From Deltaproteobacteria bacterium (lineage in GTDB: Bacteria > Desulfobacterota_D > UBA1144 > Nemesobacterales > JAJCZQ01): a DNA stretch of 64,000 bases. The DNA is taken from NCBI GenBank assembly GCA_029262335.1, contig JAJCZQ010000026.1, forward strand, positions 1-64,000, given 5' to 3'. Shown here in pieces: positions 43,570-52,177 of the stretch. Within the stretch, counting starts at the first letter, position 1; every line of letters starts with the position of its first letter. The position numbers and the translations under genes were made by a program. Below the pieces are notes generated by a model. The model did not search any database and was not told the DNA's origin. It saw only the letters and a program-made list of their open reading frames with translations.

Positions 43570-44115
43570 ATGCAGGTTTTAACCGGAAAGGTAAAAGGGA
43601 GAAAACTAAAGGTCCCGAGTTCCAAAAAAGTAAGGCCTACTACAAGCAGGGTTAAGAAATCAATATTTGATATCCTTGGTGATTTAGAAGGGTTAAATGT
43701 ACTAGATCTCTTTGCAGGTTCAGGCAATCTTGGTATTGAAGCGTTGAGTAAAAATGCCTCAAATGTTACTTTTGTGGAAAAAGACAGGGCCGCATTCAGG
43801 CTGATTAATGAGAACATAGATAACTGCGGATTCGGCGACTTAACCAAAGTGATAAATAGTGACTTTGAGAAAGCCCTCAAACACCTTGAAAGAAAGGAAG
43901 AAAAGTTTGACCTGATTTTTATTGACCCGCCATATGAAATATATGATAAGGTAAGTTTTATTGATATGCTGCAATTATCAGTCACTGTTTTAAACAGTTT
44001 TGGTACAGTGGTAATGGAACATAATAAAGAACTATTTTTAGAAAATTTGGATTTTGACCTTGAAACTAGGAAATATGGCAGTACTAATATTACTTTTTTC
44101 TGGAGCAAAAATTAA
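43570..44115 (+). CDS. rsmD: 16S rRNA (guanine966-N2)-methyltransferase RsmD
   Basis: Start reassigned to MQVLTGKVKGRKL; KVRPTTSRVKKSIFDIL, LDLFAGSGNLGIEALS, LIFIDPPYE. Confidence 0.93.
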   Translation: MQVLTGKVKGRKLKVPSSKKVRPTTSRVKKSIFDILGDLEGLNVLDLFAGSGNLGIEALSKNASNVTFVEKDRAAFRLINENIDNCGFGDLTKVINSDFEKALKHLERKEEKFDLIFIDPPYEIYDKVSFIDMLQLSVTVLNSFGTVVMEHNKELFLENLDFDLETRKYGSTNITFFWSKN

Positions 44116-44598
44116 ATGAGCAGAGTTGCAATTTACCCGGGTTCCTTTGACCCCTTTACATTCGGACACCTCGATATTATTGAACGCGGTTCAAAAGTGT
44201 TTGATAAGATGGTTGTGGCAGTTGCTTATAATGTTTCCAAGAATACTACATTCTCAATCGAGGAGCGTGTAGAAATTATTGATGAAGTATTTAAAGACAA
44301 CGACAGGGTGGAGGTAGACAGTTTTAAGGGACTCCTTGTCGACTATGCAAAATCAAAAGGTACTAACATTGTTCTAAGAGGTATGAGGTCCGTTTCGGAC
44401 TTTGAATATGAAATGCAAATGGCGCATGCAAACAAATCACTTGACCCCGGACTTGAAACAGTATTTATGGTTACTAGCAGGAAGTATTCTCACATAAGCT
44501 CTTCCCTCATAAGGGAGATTGTTTCACTTGGCGGTTCAGCAGGGGATTTAGTGCCTGAAGTCGTAGAAAAAAAACTAAAACAGAAGCTCCAGAATTAG
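44116..44598 (+). CDS. coaD: Phosphopantetheine adenylyltransferase
   Basis: AIYPGSFDPFTFGHLDIIERG, VLRGMRSVSDFEYEMQMA, SHISSSLIREI. Confidence 0.97.
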   Translation: MSRVAIYPGSFDPFTFGHLDIIERGSKVFDKMVVAVAYNVSKNTTFSIEERVEIIDEVFKDNDRVEVDSFKGLLVDYAKSKGTNIVLRGMRSVSDFEYEMQMAHANKSLDPGLETVFMVTSRKYSHISSSLIREIVSLGGSAGDLVPEVVEKKLKQKLQN

Positions 44599-44608
44599 GA
44601 GGAATAAA

Positions 44609-45802
44609 TTGAAACTAGCAAACAGAGTGCAGAATCTGAAGCCATCTGCTACGCTCGCAATTACGGCGAAAGCCAAGGCACTAAAGGCTGAAGGAATAGA
44701 TGTCATAGGTTTTGGTGCAGGAGAGCCGGACTTTGATACGCCCGATAATGTAAAAGATGAGGCAATTAATGCCATCAATGAAGGTTTCACAAAATACACA
44801 GTGGTTGGTGGCACCGACGAACTAAAAGACGCCATAATAGCCACCCTTAAACGTGATCATAATTTAAGTTATGAAAGAAGTGAAATTCTTGTTTCCTGCG
44901 GCGCAAAGCACACGATATACAACATCACCCAGGCCCTTTTTGAAGCCGGTGATGAAGTAATAATACCAGCACCATACTGGGTCTCTTACCCCGACCAGAT
45001 AATGTTAACTGGAGCAACTCCCGTGATATTACAGACGGAGGAATCAAACAAATTTAAGATTGACCCAGAAGAGCTCAGAAAGTGTATCAATTCAAATACA
45101 AGCGCCATTATACTTAACTACCCGTCAAACCCCACCGGGACCACTTATTCCGAGGATGAACTGCGCGTTATTGTAGATATCTGCCTCGAAAACGGAATGA
45201 CCATAATCTCAGACGAGATATACGAAAAGATCCTTTATGGCGACAACGTACATGTTCCGGTAGCTGCGCTGAGTAAAGAAGCGCGGGAATCAACAATACT
45301 TGTTAACGGTGTTTCAAAATCATATTCAATGACTGGGTGGAGAATAGGCTATGCAGCAGGAGACAAAGAAGTTATTTCTGCTATGTCCAAGCTTCAGGGA
45401 CAGTCCACATCCAACCCAACTTCCATATCCCAGATGGCCACAATAGAAGCATTAAACGGCCCCCAGGGATTTATAAATGAAAGGGCGCAGGAATTTCACA
45501 GGCGCAAAAACTATATTGTCACAAGGTTAAACAGTATAGACGGGTTCAGCTGTTTTGATCCGCTTGGGGCATTTTATGTTTTCCCGAGTATATCAGGATT
45601 TATAGGCAAAGAGTTTAACGGCAAAAAAATCAGCGGCTCCATAGATTTTACAGAGTTTTTACTTGAAGAAGCCAAAGTAGCAGTAGTTCCGGGAATAGCT
45701 TTTGGCAAGGAAGACTATCTAAGAATTTCATATGCAACTTCAATGAAAAATATTGAAGAAGGTATGGACCGGATAGAAAGAGCAGTTAAACAACTAACGT
45801 AA
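44609..45802 (+). CDS. Class I aminotransferase, aspartate aminotransferase-like (TTG start)
   Basis: GFGAGEPDFDTPDNVK, NYPSNPTGTTYSEDEL, GVSKSYSMTGWRIGY. Confidence 0.93.
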   Translation: MKLANRVQNLKPSATLAITAKAKALKAEGIDVIGFGAGEPDFDTPDNVKDEAINAINEGFTKYTVVGGTDELKDAIIATLKRDHNLSYERSEILVSCGAKHTIYNITQALFEAGDEVIIPAPYWVSYPDQIMLTGATPVILQTEESNKFKIDPEELRKCINSNTSAIILNYPSNPTGTTYSEDELRVIVDICLENGMTIISDEIYEKILYGDNVHVPVAALSKEARESTILVNGVSKSYSMTGWRIGYAAGDKEVISAMSKLQGQSTSNPTSISQMATIEALNGPQGFINERAQEFHRRKNYIVTRLNSIDGFSCFDPLGAFYVFPSISGFIGKEFNGKKISGSIDFTEFLLEEAKVAVVPGIAFGKEDYLRISYATSMKNIEEGMDRIERAVKQLT

Positions 45803-45805
45803 ACA

Positions 45806-46912
45806 ATGGATAAAATAAGGCTTGGATTATCTGCAACACTATCAGGTATCTACAGCCTTCAGGGTATTGATTCACTAAATGGATTAATACTCTGGTCCGA
45901 ATATCAAAACAGCCTTGGCGGAATAGAAGTAAAAGAGTTTGGGGGAAATCTTCCTGTTGAACTGGTCTTTTTTAACGACGAGAGTAAAGCTGAAAAAACT
46001 GCCAAAATTACTTCACGGTTAATTAACGAAGAAAATATTGATCTGCTTCTGGGGCCGTATTCAAGCAGCCTGAGCCTTGCCTGTGCCAAAGTGGCTGAAG
46101 AATCCGGAAGAATTCTCTGGAATTACGGTGGTTCCACGGATGAAATATTAAGCGATGAATATAAAAACACGGTTACATTTATTACGCCGGCAAGCCGTTA
46201 CTTTGACCCCTATCTCAATTTTTTAAAAGATATTAGTCCCAATGATCTTCGTATTGGGGTTGTATATGCCGAAGACAGCGGGTTTTCACGCCAGGTATCC
46301 GGTGGGGCCGTTCGTTTCTGCAAAGAAAACTCTATATTTCACAAAACATACAAATATAAAAGCGGCACCGATGATTTTTCAGCCATCGCTGACCAGATAA
46401 GAAAAGACTCCATTAAGACCGTAATTGGAGTTGGCAGGTTTCATGACGATCTAAGGTTTGCTTCTTACCTTAAGGGGTTAAACGTATGCCTTCCCGGCGC
46501 CAGCATAGAGGAGTTTAAAATTAAACTGGGAAAAGACAGCGAAGGTTTCTGTTCCATATCCCAGTGGGAGCCCAGGATAAATATAATTCCTGATTTTGGT
46601 ATAGATTCTGCTTCTTTCACAGAGCTTTATTCAGCCCGTTTTGGCAAAATTCCGGACTACGTTTCGGCCCAGTCATTTAACATTGGGAATATTCTTACAC
46701 ATTTTATAGAAACCCTTGGTACTGTTGATGAACACAGGTTAAGAGATGAGATAGTAAATTCCGGATTTAATACATTTTATGGTGAATTTTCAGTTGGATT
46801 AACCAATAAATTTCAGACCGGCCATAAGACCGTTGCTACCCAATGGCAAAATGGGAAAAAGGAGATCATCTATCCCCCCGAGCATTCAACAGCTGAATAT
46901 GTTGAACCCTGA
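45806..46912 (+). CDS. Branched-chain-amino-acid-type periplasmic-binding-protein fold (type I) protein without signal peptide
   Basis: MDKIRLGLSATLSGIYSLQGIDSLNGLILWSEYQN...LLLGPYSSSLSLACAKVAEESGRILWNYGG...RIGVVYAEDSGFSR. Confidence 0.8.
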   Translation: MDKIRLGLSATLSGIYSLQGIDSLNGLILWSEYQNSLGGIEVKEFGGNLPVELVFFNDESKAEKTAKITSRLINEENIDLLLGPYSSSLSLACAKVAEESGRILWNYGGSTDEILSDEYKNTVTFITPASRYFDPYLNFLKDISPNDLRIGVVYAEDSGFSRQVSGGAVRFCKENSIFHKTYKYKSGTDDFSAIADQIRKDSIKTVIGVGRFHDDLRFASYLKGLNVCLPGASIEEFKIKLGKDSEGFCSISQWEPRINIIPDFGIDSASFTELYSARFGKIPDYVSAQSFNIGNILTHFIETLGTVDEHRLRDEIVNSGFNTFYGEFSVGLTNKFQTGHKTVATQWQNGKKEIIYPPEHSTAEYVEP

Positions 46913-46919
46913 TAAAAAC

Positions 46920-46953
46920 AAGGGCAAGTCAATGCGTGCACTGACTCGCCCTA
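46920..46953. terminator. Large imperfect stem-loop; T-tract only on the minus strand
   Basis: aGGGCaAGTCAaTGCgtGCAcTGACTcGCCCt; minus-strand reading ends ...GCCCTTGTTTTTATC. Confidence 0.45.
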
Positions 46954-47289
46954 TGGAGGATGGGGAATGAAAGCTTATAGATATATCTTCGTTAATATAT
47001 TAATTGGCAATAATCATGCCATTAGACCATTTTTTAAGAAGAAATCCCCACCACAAAATAATTTATTAATCATCCCAACCAGTTACTAGTGATACATAAA
47101 ATTTATTATAAATATATTCTAAACTAACTAAGAATAATTAGCTAGTCATAATTTGTATTATTTTAAACAATTTTTGCGCATGTTTACCCAACAACAATAT
47201 TATATGCCCTTTTTTTGGGAATAAATCATTTATTTTAAATATTCAGGCTAATTTTTAACTATAAAAACATTACAAATTCGTATTTCTGT

Positions 47290-47341
47290 AAAAAAATAAC
47301 CCCATTCACCTTCAACTGTTAGAACAGGTTAAGTAAATGGA
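47290..47341 (-). terminator. Intrinsic terminator of 47368-48213
   Basis: Minus strand: CCATTTAC...CTGTTctAACAG...GTGAATGGGGTTATTTTTTT. Confidence 0.6.
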
Positions 47342-47367
47342 GCTATCACAAAGAAGGCTACATAGTA

Positions 47368-48213
47368 TTATTCAATTTCAAAGCATGTTTCGTTTGCCGT
47401 CTGGTTTCCACTCACTTCTCTTGCCAGCACCTCAAGCTTCACCTCGTCTTCCGATGAAAACAGCCCTGATGGCAGCTCGACCATTGTTTCATTAGGGGCA
47501 AGATCATAAGTCAGTTTAAGCGGTGTGGGCTCTTCTCTCTCAACCACGACCTGATAACCAATTATTGTAATATCTGTTGAATTCTGGGGTGATCCAAGTT
47601 CTGGGTGTGAAGTTGTAACCGGGTCCCATGAAATAACGGGAGGATCACTTACTGCCGGAGCCTCTTCCTCATCACAATCATCTGGAGTCGCCACTCCTGA
47701 CACAGAAAGCACAGGAGGTGCTGGTATTAAATGCGTAACCTCTGCTTCTCCGCTAAGTTCCTGTCCGTCTAAAGTCAGTCCCTCAACTTCATAGATACCC
47801 TCTGGAAATCTTTTAAAGAAATCGTCCGGATCCAGTTCATCAAATGTGGGCTCGGCACTTTCAAAAAACAGTTCGGTAAGGCCCTGCCTCGCAAGACGGC
47901 CCCTGTTTCTGATAACAAGAATACGCCTTTCTTTGGTGTCCTCTATAACAAGTTTCCTCCAGGGTTCCCCGTCAATAAGGGCGTGAATTCCGAGGTCACC
48001 GTCAGTGTTGTTAAGCTCAAAAAAGATATTTACAACATCAAACGGTATCTCATTACCGTCATCATCATCTTCTTCTGCCATGGCAAATGGAGTACCAAGA
48101 GTGAGAAGAAAAACTAATACTGAAAAAAGCAGTACCGAAAAGGTAAATCCGATCCTTTCCCTGTTACTGATAAAACTTCTGAAATGCAACGAAAATAATC
48201 TTAAAGAATTCAT
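47368..48213 (-). CDS. Exported protein with beta-sandwich/FN3-like C-terminus; diverged paralogue of 50529-51266
   Basis: Signal-like N-terminus (VLLFSVLVFLLTLGTPFAMA), FFKRFPEGIYEVEGL, PPVISWDPVT; AGGAGG RBS. Confidence 0.7.
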   Translation of the reverse strand: MNSLRLFSLHFRSFISNRERIGFTFSVLLFSVLVFLLTLGTPFAMAEEDDDDGNEIPFDVVNIFFELNNTDGDLGIHALIDGEPWRKLVIEDTKERRILVIRNRGRLARQGLTELFFESAEPTFDELDPDDFFKRFPEGIYEVEGLTLDGQELSGEAEVTHLIPAPPVLSVSGVATPDDCDEEEAPAVSDPPVISWDPVTTSHPELGSPQNSTDITIIGYQVVVEREEPTPLKLTYDLAPNETMVELPSGLFSSEDEVKLEVLAREVSGNQTANETCFEIE

Positions 48214-48338
48214 AATAAAACCTCCTGAATTTGATTTTAATAAAAAGATAGCAAATCAAAATTACGGGAAGTTTTCCAAATAATTACAGTTTTGAAATGA
48301 TTTTGAAATGAAGTTTTAAGATAATAAAACCGCTTGAA

Positions 48339-49721
48339 TTAAGCTGGAAGGTAAATAGAGAATATAGAACCTGAACCTGGTTCGCTTGTAACTTCCACAT
48401 ATCCGCGGTGCGCACCTACTATTGCTTTTACAAGACTGAGTCCAAGGCCAAGGCCCCTTTGTGTACGGCTTTCATCGCCCCTGTAGAGACGTTCCCATAT
48501 ATTTTCGAGTTCCTCTTTGGGTATACCAATACCGGTATCTTTTATTTTTATAACTGCCTTTGTTCCCTTGTGAACTACTTCAATATCAATTTTTCCACCC
48601 GGAGGAGTGTACTTAATGGCATTATCAAGCAGATTGGCAAGGACCTGCCTCATCCAGTTACTATCTATTGTAAGAAAAAATTCCGCAGGATAAATCTTGT
48701 TAAGTGACACTTTTTTTTCTTCGGCAACATAGCCATAAAGATCTACCACTCCATCTATTAGTTCGGCAATATTGTTTCTTTCCGGATTAAGCTTCAGTGC
48801 ACCTGTCTCGGCTTCTGATACGTCCATCAGAGTGTTCAATGTCAGAAGGATTCTTTCTGATTCCTCTATACAGTCACTAATGGCTTCACGCAGTTCATGC
48901 TCATTGTTTTCCGACTGGAGTGCCATTTCGGCTGTTCCCCTCAGCCTGGTCATAGGTGTGCGAAGGTCATGTGCAACGTTGTCCAGAATATTCTTCATGC
49001 CGTTTATTAAGGACTCTATTTTATCCAGCATGCTGTTAAAAAGTGTTATAAGTTCTTTGCTAAATTTGTCTGCAGCCGGAGCAACTGGTGCCCTTTCCTT
49101 AATTCTCGCACTGGATACAATGGAGTTTAGTGTATTGATCAACTGTCTTATTGGGCTAAGTGCACGGTCAGCAATGAATACGCCTCCTATGTATGCAAAA
49201 AGAACTATGGGAATTATTGCAAAAATAAAAACTTTCCGGATTTTGGCAAGGAGGTTTTCTCTCTTGTCCATACTTTGCCCAAGCTGCAGGACAGTACCAT
49301 CAAAGAGCACCTTGGATTTAAACTCATAATCCTGCTCATCACCTTCAACAGATATCCATTCTTTATTATTAAGGCTATTAGCAACATCAAGTTTATTAAC
49401 ATTAAATTCATCCCAGTCTTCAGGTATTCTCAGAATTATAGTTTGACCCTCGTTTCCGATAAGGCGGTGAAAGATTGATTCATAATCATCCTCAAAGACA
49501 TCTTCCTTTAGAGTTTCCAGCCCTTCTTCTTCGTATAAAACTCCCATCTCATCAAGGTCTTCGTAGATTTCATCCCTGCTCTGTTCATAAATAAATGAAG
49601 AAATTACCGAATAAGTATAGATATTTATTATGAGGGAACTGATTATGAATATCACCGTGTACCAGGTGATTAGCCTGAAACTGCTGGACTTAAAGAGAAG
49701 TTTAGGATTCTTTAAGAACAT
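48339..49721 (-). CDS. Sensor histidine kinase (HAMP, HisKA, HATPase)
   Basis: NVAHDLRTPMTRLRG H-box, LANLLDNAIKYTP N-box, DTGIGIP, GLGLGLSLVKAIVGAH. Confidence 0.95.
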   Translation of the reverse strand: MFLKNPKLLFKSSSFRLITWYTVIFIISSLIINIYTYSVISSFIYEQSRDEIYEDLDEMGVLYEEEGLETLKEDVFEDDYESIFHRLIGNEGQTIILRIPEDWDEFNVNKLDVANSLNNKEWISVEGDEQDYEFKSKVLFDGTVLQLGQSMDKRENLLAKIRKVFIFAIIPIVLFAYIGGVFIADRALSPIRQLINTLNSIVSSARIKERAPVAPAADKFSKELITLFNSMLDKIESLINGMKNILDNVAHDLRTPMTRLRGTAEMALQSENNEHELREAISDCIEESERILLTLNTLMDVSEAETGALKLNPERNNIAELIDGVVDLYGYVAEEKKVSLNKIYPAEFFLTIDSNWMRQVLANLLDNAIKYTPPGGKIDIEVVHKGTKAVIKIKDTGIGIPKEELENIWERLYRGDESRTQRGLGLGLSLVKAIVGAHRGYVEVTSEPGSGSIFSIYLPA

Positions 49722-50376
49722 ATCCTACACCTCTTATGGTATGAATCATTTTATTTTCTGATTCCCGGTCAATTTTATCCCGCAAACGGCACACGAGGAC
49801 ATCCACTACATTGGTCTGCGGATCAAAATTATAATCATACACATGTTCCAGAATAATGGTTTTTGAAAGCACCCTCTCCGGGTTCCTCATAAAATATTCA
49901 AGAAGCGAAAATTCCTTTGGCTGTAAATTTATATTTTTTTTACCTCTTTTCACTTCTCGTGAGAGTAGATTAAAAGTTATATCTGCATATTCCAGGTGCG
50001 TTGGTTCCGCTGTGTTACTTGACCTCCTGATAAGGGCCATAATACGAGCAAGTAGTTCTGAAAAGGCAAAGGGTTTTGTCAGGTAGTCGTCCCCTCCGGT
50101 CTGAAGGCCTTTTACCCTGTCATCAACTGACCTTTTGGCACTGAGAATTAATACCGGAATCGTAATCTCTTGGTTTCTAAGTTCCTCAATTACACTAAGC
50201 CCGTCCATCTTCGGCAGCATTATATCTACAATTGCCGCATCATATGGATCGACCAGCGCCATATCAAGTCCCTCTTCGCCGTCATATGCACAGTCGACAA
50301 CAAAGCCGGATTCCCTGAGTCCCTTTTTAATAAAGGAAGCTATCTTTTTATCATCTTCGATAATTAAAATTCTCAT
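49702..50376 (-). CDS. OmpR-family response regulator
   Basis: MRILIIEDDKKIASFIKKGL, DIMLPKMDGL, LTKPFAFSELLARI, winged-helix C-terminus with VDVLVCRLRDKID. Confidence 0.96.
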   Translation of the reverse strand: MRILIIEDDKKIASFIKKGLRESGFVVDCAYDGEEGLDMALVDPYDAAIVDIMLPKMDGLSVIEELRNQEITIPVLILSAKRSVDDRVKGLQTGGDDYLTKPFAFSELLARIMALIRRSSNTAEPTHLEYADITFNLLSREVKRGKKNINLQPKEFSLLEYFMRNPERVLSKTIILEHVYDYNFDPQTNVVDVLVCRLRDKIDRESENKMIHTIRGVGYVLKES

Positions 50377-50481
50377 TTTAAGTATTTAAAAATTCTTCCT
50401 GTTTAATCTAATAATAACCCAAATCCACAGTTTTATTCAAAGATTACGAAATTGTAATAATTCAGCAATATTGGGGCAATC

Positions 50482-50493
50482 ATAGGGCCCTAT
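50482..50493. promoter_or_regulatory. 12-bp perfect palindrome overlapping a TATAAT -10-like hexamer
   Basis: ATAGGGCCCTAT at 50482-50493; TATAAT at 50491-50496; in the divergent region between the response regulator and the exported protein. Confidence 0.4.
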
Positions 50494-50528
50494 AATCCTT
50501 GTATATGAAAGTTATTGAGAAAATAAAA

Positions 50529-51266
50529 ATGAAGAGAAAAAATAATAAAAACTTTTATGGAGGCGCATTCTTATTCGGGCTTGTTTTCCTGTTCCTGACA
50601 TCCTGTAATGATTCTAAAAATATGTTCAGTCCGGACGAAAATTCCAACAACAATACCGATTTTAAAAATATTGAGGTAATACTCGAATATTTTGCTGATT
50701 CAGAAACTGTGAAAGGCCACTTTGTTGTTAATCCCGGTTTTGAACTCGGTGACCTTGTTATTGAGAACCCGGACAACAATGTAATTCTGGATTTTTTCAG
50801 TGATGAAATAAAGATCCATCCAAACTATCTGGAATTTTCCACATCACAGACAACACTGTCTGAGTTTAAAGAATCTTTTCCAAAAGGTGAATATAAATTT
50901 TCATCGTGGAGGGCTGTAAATTCCCGGACAAAATCTATCTACAATCTCTCTTTTGAATTTAGCGACCCCCCTGAAATTCTGCATCCGCCTTCGAGATACC
51001 TGCTTAGCAACAATGAAGATTTGATTCTTAAGTGGAGAGGTTTTGAGAATACAAAGTCATATATAGTACGGATTTTTGAAAATGGGATGCTCATATATTT
51101 TTCAAGATTAAAAAACACCAAAAATGAAATTTTGCTGTCAAGTTCCTACTTTAAAAATAACAAGGAATACCGCGTAAGGCTTTCGGCCGTAAACAATTTT
51201 GGAAATATGGTAACAAGAAGCCTGAGCTTTAATACAGAAAAAGAAAAATTAATAAAAATCAATTAA
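50529..51266 (+). CDS. Lipoprotein, diverged paralogue of 47368-48213
   Basis: MKRKNNKNFYGGAFLFGLVFLFLTSC lipobox; LSEFKESFPKGEYKF, PPEILHP..LILKWRGF. Track start 50499 (TTG) is possible. Confidence 0.7.
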   Translation: MKRKNNKNFYGGAFLFGLVFLFLTSCNDSKNMFSPDENSNNNTDFKNIEVILEYFADSETVKGHFVVNPGFELGDLVIENPDNNVILDFFSDEIKIHPNYLEFSTSQTTLSEFKESFPKGEYKFSSWRAVNSRTKSIYNLSFEFSDPPEILHPPSRYLLSNNEDLILKWRGFENTKSYIVRIFENGMLIYFSRLKNTKNEILLSSSYFKNNKEYRVRLSAVNNFGNMVTRSLSFNTEKEKLIKIN

Positions 51267-51283
51267 TCAAAGGAGGTACAGTC

Positions 51284-52063
51284 ATGAAGTATCAAAGAAA
51301 TTATTTAGTTTTGTTGATGATGTTGTTAACAATCCCGTTCTTAACAATTGGTGGTTGCGATAGTACGAACAACAATAACAGTAACGGTGGTGATTCAGGA
51401 GACAACGGGGACAGCGGGCCAATCGTAAACCTTGCCTGCCCTGAAACAAACCTGAGTTTAACAGTATGTGACCCGGAAAACGGGCCGTTTACAGTAGTAA
51501 TTGATAACGGTTTTTTTCCTCTAGTAGTTGGGAGCAGCAGTGTGCTTGAGGGTGTTGATGATGAAGGAGCATTAATCAGGGTTGAGATAGATGTACTCGA
51601 CGAGACCGAAGAGGTTGCAGGGGTAACAACCAGGGTAGTAACCGAAACGGAATTTGAAGACGAAGAACTTGTTGAGATATCAAGAAACTTCTTTGCACAG
51701 GCACCAGACGGGACTGTTTGTTACTTCGGTGAAGATGTTGATGATTTTGAAGACGGTGAGATAGTAGGTAACGACGGAGAGTGGCGTGCCGGAGAAAACG
51801 GCAACCTTCCCGGGATATTTATGCCTGCAAATCCGCAAATAGGTGATGTGTTCAGCCAGGAATTTGCCCCCGGAATAGCACTTGATCAGACAGAGATAAC
51901 AGATCTTGGTGCAACTTTTAATTCACCGTTTGGCACCTTTACCGATACTCTTTCCGCAACAGATTGTGACCCGCTCGATGACGGATCGAGTGATGACAAG
52001 ATTTATGTTGATGGAATTGGCCTTGCACTTGATGCAACTGCCGAGTTAATTTCATTTGAATAA
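51284..52063 (+). CDS. Conserved lipoprotein of unknown function
   Basis: TIGGCDS lipobox, Asn/Gly/Asp-rich tether, VVIDNGFFPLVVGSSSVLEG...GTVCYFGEDVDDFEDGEIVGNDGEWRAGENGNLPGIFMPANPQIGDVFSQEF. Confidence 0.85.
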   Translation: MKYQRNYLVLLMMLLTIPFLTIGGCDSTNNNNSNGGDSGDNGDSGPIVNLACPETNLSLTVCDPENGPFTVVIDNGFFPLVVGSSSVLEGVDDEGALIRVEIDVLDETEEVAGVTTRVVTETEFEDEELVEISRNFFAQAPDGTVCYFGEDVDDFEDGEIVGNDGEWRAGENGNLPGIFMPANPQIGDVFSQEFAPGIALDQTEITDLGATFNSPFGTFTDTLSATDCDPLDDGSSDDKIYVDGIGLALDATAELISFE

Positions 52064-52085
52064 CTAGTTCGAAAAATTATATAAT

Positions 52086-52117
52086 AAAAAAGGGATAATA
52101 AATGTTATCCCTTTTTT
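52086..52117. terminator. Perfect 13-bp stem bidirectional terminator
   Basis: aaaaaagggataa-taaatg-ttatccctttttt. Confidence 0.85.
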
Positions 52118-52177
52118 ATATATTCTGGATGTTAATAACAGATAAAGAGTCTTAAATATTTAATTCGGGACATTAAA

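Noticed and set aside
43551-44108. 185-aa minus-strand ORF opposite rsmD
   Set aside because: Antisense of RsmD, with Ser/Leu/Phe-rich shadow composition.
48772-49329. 185-aa plus-strand ORF opposite the sensor kinase
   Set aside because: Antisense of conserved HK domains.
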